Shown here piece after piece: positions 1 through 4,512 of a DNA stretch of 7,109 nt (position 1 is the first letter of the stretch; each line of letters opens with the position of its first letter). Both the position numbers and the translations under genes were made by a program. Under the pieces are notes generated by a model. The model made no database searches. It saw nothing but the letters and a program-made list of their open reading frames with translations, and was not told where the DNA came from. The DNA is from Candidatus Hydrogenedentota bacterium (lineage in GTDB: Bacteria > Hydrogenedentota > Hydrogenedentia > Hydrogenedentales > SLHB01): NCBI GenBank assembly GCA_035416745.1, contig DAOLNV010000152.1:1-7109 (forward strand), in the 5' to 3' direction.

Positions 1-183
1 AGAGCGCCGCGCCGTTGCGTTTGATGGCGGGAAAGGTGTAGCCTCGCCGTGGTACCGCACACGTCGAGTTACCGGGGGGAGCCGAACACGGGCCGCGCGT
101 CCTCGCCCTGGGACATGCCACGTTGCCGCCCACACTCGAGCAGTACGAAGAACCGGCTTGTTCAGACATAACGGTGGAAAGCA
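1..183. other. 5' flank, no supported gene
   Basis: No gene can be supported here. One plus frame ends in a TAG at 39-41 after a dozen residues, which could be the tail of an upstream gene entering from outside the window, but too little is visible to judge. A second plus frame stays open to a TGA at 197-199, and a minus frame is open from an ATG at 169 down to the edge. Both are rich in Arg, Cys or rare codons and neither has a ribosome binding site or a recognisable family. I see no convincing -35/-10 pair for the downstream dehydrogenase, so its promoter may lie outside the window. Confidence 0.4.
173..177 (+). promoter_or_regulatory. Ribosome binding site favouring a TTG start
   Basis: GGTGG at 173-177 resembles a Shine-Dalgarno core (GGAGG with one change). 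It sits 6 nt before the TTG at 184 but 18 nt before the ATG at 196. This spacing favours the rarer TTG start of the dehydrogenase. The ATG four codons later is the alternative and has only a weak GGA just upstream of it. Confidence 0.4.
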
Positions 184-1476
184 TTGGATACTGCAATGAA
201 GACTACACCTGCAAACGCAATTCAACGAATTGAAGACCACCCGATAAAGGCCTGTTACGTGGGCACGAACGCAGCCGCGCGCCTTGCTGACTTCGCATCG
301 CAACACCTCGGGCGTTCCTGCTTGCTCGTCGCGGACGAGAACACCTTGGCCGCGGGGGGAGACAAGGCCGTTTCGGCGCTCAGCGCCGCAAATCGCCGTA
401 TCGCACACAAGACCTACGGTCCCGAGCCTCTTGACGCCACGGAAGAACTCGGCGACGAAGTCGCCGCATCCAGCCGGGACGTGGATTTCATCGTGGCCGT
501 CGGTTCGGGCACGCTCTGCGATCTCGCCAAGCACGCGGGCACGAAACTTGGGAAACCATCGGTCCTATACGCGACGGCGGCGTCCATGAACGGCTATACT
601 TCAGGCATCACCGCCCTCAAGGTGCGCGGCCTCAAGCGCACCACGCCGTGCGCCCCCGCCCTAGGGGTCTTCGCCGACCCGGAAGTGGTGGCGACCGCGC
701 CGCAACGCATGGCGGCCGCGGGCGTCGCGGATTTCCTGTCCAAATGCTCGTCGGCATCGGATTGGCGGACCGCGCACTTACTCCGCAACGAGTACTTCTC
801 GCCCATGGCGATGGCGTTTTACGAAGGCACGGTCGAACAGGTGCTTAACGCCGCGCCGGGCGTTGGCCGGGCCGACCTGGAAGCGCTGGCGGTCGTGCTC
901 GAGGCGCTGCTGCTTTCAGGGTTGTCCATGCTCGCGGCCGGTTCCTCTTCACCGGCGTCGGGGGGCGAGCACCTGCTTTCGCACTATCTGGATATGAAGA
1001 GCGCCCTGTACGGGACTTCCCATGACCTGCATGGCGCGCAGGTCGGCGTAGGCACCGTTCACTGCCTCGGTCTGTGGGAGAGGATCCTGTCACTCGACCC
1101 GGCCGCCCTCGACGCGGACGCGTTGGCCGCGGCTCAACCGAACGAGGGCGAAATCCGCGCATGGATTGAACAAGATTGGGGCCCGGTTGCGGGCGAGGTA
1201 CTCAAGCAATGGCAGGAGAAAGCCCTGCCGCCGCGGAAACTGCGCCACGAAATAGCGCATATCGCGTCGAAATACCAGACCTTGTGCGAGGGCGTGCGGA
1301 AGGACTATCTCCCGCCGGCTACGGTTGCCGAGGCCATCCGGGCGGCCGGAGGCCCTGTGACGCCCGAGGAACTCGACGCGCCCGCCGAAGAATTCCGAAA
1401 GGCCGTCAAACGGGCGCGGTTTATTCGGAACCGGTTCACCGTGCTCGATCTGGCCGCCGAGTTGGGGATTGAATGA
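184..1476 (+). CDS. egsA: sn-glycerol-1-phosphate dehydrogenase, AraM/EgsA type
   Basis: The family reduces dihydroxyacetone phosphate to sn-glycerol 1-phosphate with NAD(P)H in the cytoplasm, using a bound Zn or Ni ion. It belongs to the iron-containing alcohol dehydrogenase superfamily. The 430 residues (426 from the ATG at 196) are somewhat longer than the roughly 390 of B. subtilis AraM. An N-terminal Rossmann-like half carries VGSGTLCD at 106-113, the nucleotide-binding glycine motif, followed by TAASMNGYTS at 131-140, the family's substrate-side loop. The expected metal ligands are visible: Asp183 in VADFLSK, His263 in SGGEHLLSH and His283 in HDLHGAQVG. The C-terminal half is helical. 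The stop overlaps the next start by 4 nt, so the two are probably translationally coupled. In B. subtilis this enzyme is encoded in the arabinose operon and feeds heptaprenylglyceryl phosphate synthesis. Another polyol-phosphate dehydrogenase activity of this superfamily is possible. Confidence 0.8.
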   Translation: MDTAMKTTPANAIQRIEDHPIKACYVGTNAAARLADFASQHLGRSCLLVADENTLAAGGDKAVSALSAANRRIAHKTYGPEPLDATEELGDEVAASSRDVDFIVAVGSGTLCDLAKHAGTKLGKPSVLYATAASMNGYTSGITALKVRGLKRTTPCAPALGVFADPEVVATAPQRMAAAGVADFLSKCSSASDWRTAHLLRNEYFSPMAMAFYEGTVEQVLNAAPGVGRADLEALAVVLEALLLSGLSMLAAGSSSPASGGEHLLSHYLDMKSALYGTSHDLHGAQVGVGTVHCLGLWERILSLDPAALDADALAAAQPNEGEIRAWIEQDWGPVAGEVLKQWQEKALPPRKLRHEIAHIASKYQTLCEGVRKDYLPPATVAEAIRAAGGPVTPEELDAPAEEFRKAVKRARFIRNRFTVLDLAAELGIE

Positions 1477-2582
1477 ACGTTGTCTTCCTGGCACTGCTTA
1501 CGCTGCTCGCGGGGATCGAGGACGCGGAGCCGCGGGTTCCTCGAGCCGAAGCGGAGCGGGCCGCGGTCGAGCGCGTCCTCGAGAGCAAGCCCGTTCTCCT
1601 GGCGGAACACCGGGGATATCTGAGCTGGCTCGAGAAGCATCCTCCGATCGCCGCGGCCGAGGAGGCTTTCGTCTCGCTGATGCTCACGCAGGGGTTTTCA
1701 CTGCCCGCCAACCGCTACGACGAAACCCTCGTGCGGTTTCCCGAGGCCGCGAGCCAGATGGATGGCTATTACGATTTCCTCGCGTCGGATTCCGGCGCGC
1801 GTGCGGCAATTGACGATTTGCACCGATTCGAACTGGCCCATCGCAGCGATGGCGGGGCTTGGGGCGCTGTGTTGACCTGTCTGCGCGCCAACCCCGCTGA
1901 AGCACTGACGTTTCTCGCGAATCCGCGATGGGTCAAGCCGATGCCGGAGGCGCTGCAACCGCTTGCCGACGCCGCGCGCAGGCACGAGCCGTCGGTGGAA
2001 CGTCTGCGCACGGCCTTCCAGACGCTCGACGATAACGCTCTGGCCCATCTCCGCGTGTTTCCATGGTGGGAGACCGCTTACGACGCCGAAAGCCCCATAG
2101 GAACCCCTTTCGAGGCCCTGAACGCACATTTCAGGCGGTACCCGCATCGCTTCTGGGTGTGGCACCGGCGCGAACTTGCGCTCGCGGACGACCCCGGGGC
2201 GCGAGCGTGGATTCGCCATTGGCACCGCATCGTACGGCGGTCGCAGGGCCTGGACCGCGCCTATTGGGTCTACCTGGATGCGTTGCGCGAACAGCCCGAA
2301 CGCGCCCAGACTGCCGAGACGCGCTGGCAAAAGGAGCATGGTGCGCCGCCGCAGTGGCCCCCGGACAACGACCCTCCCAGCTTGACGCCTCTATGGTTGC
2401 CTTCCAAGGAAATGCCTTCGGTCAAGAAGCTGGAACGTCTTGAAATCGAGACGCCCCCGCGTCCTCTTGCGCCGGGCCCGGACGAATTCACGCGCCCAAC
2501 GCTCCCCACAAGGCCGGTCCCTCCCACGCGCCCGGTCAAGGAACAAGACACCGCTCAGCAGAGCGCCGGCGGCGGGCAATAG
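1473..2582 (+). CDS. Unrecognised, probably exported Trp/Pro-rich protein with an internal repeat
   Basis: I do not recognise a family for these 369 residues. The first 14 or so are hydrophobic (VVFLALLTLLAG) and look like a signal peptide or anchor, with possible cleavage near residue 18, although the usual Lys/Arg before the hydrophobic stretch is missing. Residues 20-290 look mostly helical. They contain recurring units of the form 'aromatic-Pro, helix, acidic-Gly turn, helix', and 88-118 and 222-252 are clearly related copies. The region 198-265 is rich in Trp, Arg and His (PWWE, FWVWHRR, WIRHWHR). From about 291 the chain becomes Pro-rich and low-complexity, with repeated TRP units at 340-354 and a Gly/Gln tail, suggesting an extended cell-envelope linker. 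The start overlaps the dehydrogenase stop (ATGA) and has GGGGA at 1464-1468 as a weak ribosome site. A coupled role with the dehydrogenase is inference from position only. Confidence 0.75.
   Translation: MNVVFLALLTLLAGIEDAEPRVPRAEAERAAVERVLESKPVLLAEHRGYLSWLEKHPPIAAAEEAFVSLMLTQGFSLPANRYDETLVRFPEAASQMDGYYDFLASDSGARAAIDDLHRFELAHRSDGGAWGAVLTCLRANPAEALTFLANPRWVKPMPEALQPLADAARRHEPSVERLRTAFQTLDDNALAHLRVFPWWETAYDAESPIGTPFEALNAHFRRYPHRFWVWHRRELALADDPGARAWIRHWHRIVRRSQGLDRAYWVYLDALREQPERAQTAETRWQKEHGAPPQWPPDNDPPSLTPLWLPSKEMPSVKKLERLEIETPPRPLAPGPDEFTRPTLPTRPVPPTRPVKEQDTAQQSAGGGQ
1737..2228 (+). repeat. Internal duplication in the exported protein
   Basis: Protein residues 88-118 and 222-252 align without gaps. 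Both begin R-(F/Y)-P, then after an identical 12-residue spacing read LASDSGARAAIDDLHR and LADDPGARAWIRHWHR. Ten of those last 16 positions are identical. The span covers both copies, which start 134 residues apart. This supports a helical repeat protein rather than a single globular enzyme fold. Confidence 0.6.
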
Positions 2583-2588
2583 ACGGGC

Positions 2589-2792
2589 CTACAGCTTCCA
2601 GGCCCTCGCAAACGCTTCGAAGGACCTGTCGTATGTTCTTTCCGCATCGGCTGGAAAACAGCAACCGGGCAGTTGGCGGCTTCTCAGATGGGTTTGGATG
2701 CATTCGCAGCACAAGGCGTGACGCGAACACCCGGGATACGAGCACGTGCAGAATGACATATTTCGATCTTTGTTCACGCATTCCGTTGCCAT
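2589..2792 (-). CDS. Cys-rich mini-protein, DUF6485-like
   Basis: This is a 67-residue cytosolic protein with nine cysteines, at positions 5, 15, 17, 22, 28, 29, 31, 44 and 45. The pattern FCTCSYPGCSRHALCCECI, then HLRSRQLPGCCF and AERTYDRSFEAF, matches my memory of the DUF6485 family, whose members are about this length with the same C-x-C, C-C-x-C and TYDRS elements. The function of that family is unknown; the cysteines suggest zinc or Fe-S binding (inference). The ATG at 2792 is well supported by AGGAGGG eight nt upstream. The gene faces away from rhaA across a 354-nt gap. It runs tail-to-tail into the exported-protein gene with 6 nt between the stops. No signal peptide or membrane segment is visible. 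Confidence 0.8.
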   Translation of the reverse strand: MATECVNKDRNMSFCTCSYPGCSRHALCCECIQTHLRSRQLPGCCFPADAERTYDRSFEAFARAWKL

Positions 2793-2800
2793 TCACAAAA

Positions 2801-2807
2801 CCCTCCT
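2801..2807 (-). promoter_or_regulatory. Strong Shine-Dalgarno site of the Cys-rich mini-protein
   Basis: On the minus strand the sequence reads AGGAGGG, followed by 8 nt (TTTTGTGA) and the ATG at 2792. It is the best ribosome site in the window. It is the main reason to accept this short ORF as real and to reject longer overlapping minus frames here. Confidence 0.8.
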
Positions 2808-2831
2808 GAAAAAATCGGTGTGACCATAAGA

Positions 2832-2848
2832 CGTCCGCCAACCGGACG
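2832..2848 (-). other. Small hairpin in the leader of the Cys-rich gene
   Basis: CGTCCG and CGGACG form a perfect 6-bp inverted repeat around a 5-nt loop. With the promoter proposed at 2866-2893, transcription would start near 2859 and this stem would lie in a leader of about 67 nt. It could affect mRNA stability or translation. There is no U-tract after it, so it is not a terminator. Confidence 0.3.
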
Positions 2849-2865
2849 GGGCTTCCTCCGGCGGC

Positions 2866-2893
2866 ATTCTACCAGAAAGGGTTCCGTTGGCAG
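2866..2893 (-). promoter_or_regulatory. Candidate promoter for the Cys-rich gene
   Basis: On the minus strand a TAGAAT -10 box (5 of 6 to consensus, 2866-2871) follows a CTGCCA -35-like box (4 of 6, 2888-2893) after 16 nt. The predicted start near 2859 leaves room for the leader and the strong ribosome site. This is by-eye pattern matching; the -35 box is weak. Confidence 0.4.
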
Positions 2894-2906
2894 CGGGTCA
2901 CCGGCA

Positions 2907-2931
2907 GATGCCACGCAATGCGTGCCGCATC
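2907..2931. promoter_or_regulatory. Palindromic operator-like site
   Basis: The core CACGCA-A-TGCGTG (2912-2924) is a perfect 13-bp palindrome around one central base. It is extended by GATGC immediately left (2907-2911) and GCATC right (2927-2931) after 2 unpaired bases, giving 11 matched positions per arm. It lies just upstream of the leftward -35 box and about 130 bp upstream of the rhaA -35 box. That placing suits a dimeric DNA-binding regulator (inference). A structured RNA is the alternative if transcription crosses it. Confidence 0.45.
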
Positions 2932-2954
2932 CGAGTTCGCGATGGTGCGCAACT

Positions 2955-2971
2955 TGAACATCCACTGTTCA
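2955..2971. repeat. Short inverted repeat TGAAC-N7-GTTCA
   Basis: Two 5-bp arms, TGAAC and GTTCA, are separated by 7 nt between the larger palindrome and the rhaA promoter. The arms are spaced like a weak dimer-binding site, but an inverted repeat this short can occur by chance. Confidence 0.25.
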
Positions 2972-3059
2972 GATTGCAGGCCCCGCTTGAGAGGTTGATG
3001 CCCAGCGCTGGCGGGCTCTTTCCCGCGGCGCCCGGGCGAAATCCGCCATGTTCCCCGGT

Positions 3060-3089
3060 TTGGCGCGTCCGTGTGGCCTCTTGTATAAT
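3060..3089 (+). promoter_or_regulatory. Candidate promoter of rhaA
   Basis: A perfect TATAAT -10 box (3084-3089) follows TTGGCG (3060-3065, 4 of 6 to the -35 consensus) after 18 nt. Transcription would start near 3096, giving a leader of about 50 nt before the rhaA ATG. It is the strongest promoter pattern in the window and the reason to reject an upstream rhaA start at 3048, which would lie before the transcript begins. Confidence 0.6.
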
Positions 3090-3134
3090 GCGATGGATGC
3101 GACCGGCAGGGTTCAGCCACACCGAGCAGTGCAG

Positions 3135-3141
3135 AAGGAAG
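3135..3141 (+). promoter_or_regulatory. Ribosome binding site setting the rhaA start
   Basis: AAGGAAG ends 5 nt before the ATG at 3147. Together with alignment to known RhaA N-termini, this fixes the start at 3147 rather than the in-frame ATG at 3048. Confidence 0.6.
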
Positions 3142-3146
3142 AAGTC

Positions 3147-4424
3147 ATGTTTCCAAACGCGGATGAAGCCTTGATCGAGCAAGCCTATTCCAACGCGCAG
3201 GAGGTGTATGCCCAATACGGCGTGGACACCGCGCGGGCCATGGAGCGGCTGGCCGGCATTCCGATTTCTCTCCATTGCTGGCAGGGAGACGACGTGGGCG
3301 GGTTCGAGCGTATCGAGGCCGCTTCCGGTGGCGGCATCCAAGCCACGGGAAACTACCCGGGCAAGGCGCGCACCCCCGGCGAGCTGCGTCAGGACGCCGA
3401 GAAAGCGCTGAGTCTCATTCCCGGAAAGCATCGGTTCAACGTGCACGCCATGTATGCCGAAACCGGCGGGAAGAAAGTCGAGCGAAACGAGCTCCAACCC
3501 GAACATTTCCAGGGATGGATCGACTGGGCCAAGGCGAACGGGTTAGGGATGGATTTCAATCCCACGTGCTTTGCCCACCCGAAAGCCGACGACGGTTTCA
3601 CCCTCTCGCACTATGACGAAGGGATTCGGAAGTTCTGGATCGAACACTGCATCGCCTGCCGCAAGATCGGCGCGCACATTGGACGCGAATTGGGCACCCC
3701 GTGCATTACAAACGTATGGATTCCCGACGGCTTCAAGGATATCCCCGCCGACAGGCAGACGCCCCGCGCCCTGCTCAAACAATCCCTGGATGCCGTGTTC
3801 GCGGAAGCCATCGATCCTAAGCACAATCTGGACGCCGTGGAATCCAAGTTGTTTGGAATCGGGTCCGAGTGTTATGTGGTGGGCTCCCACGAGTTCTACA
3901 TGGGATACGCCATCAGGAACAACAAACTGCTTTGCCTTGACGCCGGACATTTTCATCCCACCGAGGGCATAGCCGACAAGATCTCGTCGGTGCTGCTGTA
4001 TCTGGACGAGATCCTGCTGCACGTGAGCCGCGGAGTGCGGTGGGACAGCGACCATGTGGTGATCCTCTCCGACGACCTGCGAGCCATCGCGGAGGAGATC
4101 GTCCGGCATGATTTCGTCAAGCGGGTGCACATTGGCCTGGACTTTTTCGATGCCAGTATCAATCGGATCGCCGCATGGGTCACGGGCACGCGCGCCATGA
4201 TCAAAGCACTGCTGCTCGCTCTCCTGGAACCCTCGGACAAGCTGGCCGAACTGGAGCGCTCGGGCGATTACACCGGGCGGCTCGCATTGCTCGAAGAACT
4301 TAAGACACTGCCCGCTGGCGCCGTCTGGGACTACTATTGCCGGAAACTCGAGGTCCCTGCGGGAACCACTTGGATCAACATCGTGAAACAATACGAGAAG
4401 GACGTGCTCTCCGCGCGCGGATAG
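3147..4424 (+). CDS. rhaA: L-rhamnose isomerase
   Basis: A cytoplasmic Mn-dependent enzyme converting L-rhamnose to L-rhamnulose, the first step of phosphorylative rhamnose catabolism. The 425 residues are close to the 419 of E. coli RhaA and line up with it over the full length as I recall it. Shared blocks include SLHCWQGDDV (41-50), GGIQATGNYPGKAR (62-75), DAVESKLFGIG (229-239), DAGHFHPTE (265-273), RWDSDHVV (298-305) and HIGLDFFDASINRIAAWV (328-345). The residues matching the E. coli Mn ligands are present: His268, Asp300 and Asp302. The start at 3147 has AAGGAAG upstream and its own promoter. No rhamnulokinase, rhamnulose-1-phosphate aldolase, transporter or rhamnose regulator is in the window, so those steps must be encoded elsewhere. 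The GYF_2 membrane protein follows 88 nt later on the same strand and could be read through. Confidence 0.96.
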   Translation: MFPNADEALIEQAYSNAQEVYAQYGVDTARAMERLAGIPISLHCWQGDDVGGFERIEAASGGGIQATGNYPGKARTPGELRQDAEKALSLIPGKHRFNVHAMYAETGGKKVERNELQPEHFQGWIDWAKANGLGMDFNPTCFAHPKADDGFTLSHYDEGIRKFWIEHCIACRKIGAHIGRELGTPCITNVWIPDGFKDIPADRQTPRALLKQSLDAVFAEAIDPKHNLDAVESKLFGIGSECYVVGSHEFYMGYAIRNNKLLCLDAGHFHPTEGIADKISSVLLYLDEILLHVSRGVRWDSDHVVILSDDLRAIAEEIVRHDFVKRVHIGLDFFDASINRIAAWVTGTRAMIKALLLALLEPSDKLAELERSGDYTGRLALLEELKTLPAGAVWDYYCRKLEVPAGTTWINIVKQYEKDVLSARG

Positions 4425-4430
4425 CATTTG

Positions 4431-4469
4431 ACCGTCAACGCGCACCGAAAACGGCCGCCGTCCGACGGT
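4431..4469 (+). other. Inverted repeats between rhaA and the GYF protein
   Basis: ACCGTC (4431-4436) is mirrored by GACGGT (4464-4469), and a tighter CCGT-CCG-ACGG hairpin lies at 4458-4468 followed by only three T's. It is weak as an intrinsic terminator. TTGACC at 4428-4433 resembles a -35 box but has no -10 partner, so whether the next gene has its own promoter is open. Confidence 0.25.
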
Positions 4470-4512
4470 GTTTGCACGTCCTGGCACTCCTGAAACCGGC
4501 CGAAAGGGTACT

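Larger units (their letters stand above)
2793..3146. other. Divergent intergenic region with two outward promoters
   Basis: These 354 bases separate the Cys-rich gene from rhaA and contain no supported gene; the open frames crossing it lack ribosome sites and family resemblance. It holds a leftward candidate promoter (2866-2893), a rightward one (3060-3089), the palindrome at 2907-2931, an inverted repeat TGAAC-N7-GTTCA at 2955-2971, and a short GCGGG/CCCGC hairpin at 3011-3026. The layout is that of a shared control region, but no regulator gene is visible in the window. Confidence 0.6.

Noticed and set aside
1..169. Minus-strand frame starting with ATG at 169 and open to the edge
   Set aside because: It has no ribosome site, an odd Cys/Ser/Arg-rich composition and no recognisable motif; it is too short to judge.
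2..199. Plus-strand frame open from the edge to a TGA overlapping the ATG at 196
   Set aside because: The ATGA overlap is tempting, but the frame is full of Arg and rare codons, has poor third-position GC and resembles no family.
1698..2339. 213-residue minus-strand frame opposite the exported protein
   Set aside because: The plus-strand gene has an ATGA overlap, a signal-like N-terminus and an internal repeat; the antisense frame has none of these supports.
3011..3026. GCGGG/CCCGC hairpin as a terminator
   Set aside because: It has a five-bp stem with no T-tract after it, and no gene ends nearby on either strand.
3048..3146. N-terminal extension of rhaA by 33 residues from an upstream ATG
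   Set aside because: The extension crosses the TATAAT promoter box, has no ribosome site and does not match known RhaA N-termini; the ATG at 3147 has AAGGAAG upstream.
2887..3174. 95-residue plus-strand frame across the divergent region
   Set aside because: It has a TTG start without a ribosome site, runs through the palindrome and promoter into rhaA in another frame, and looks like no protein family.
2898..3506. 202-residue minus-strand frame antisense to the start of rhaA
   Set aside because: It is a mirror of high-GC rhaA codons that extends into the control region, with no independent coding support.
3543..4487. 314-residue minus-strand frame antisense to rhaA
   Set aside because: Long antisense frames are expected opposite GC-rich genes; the plus strand here is unmistakable RhaA.
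4468..4512. N-terminal extension of the GYF protein by 15 residues
   Set aside because: The GYF_2 domain begins right after the ATG at 4513, which has its own AAGGG site; the extension overlaps the intergenic inverted repeat.
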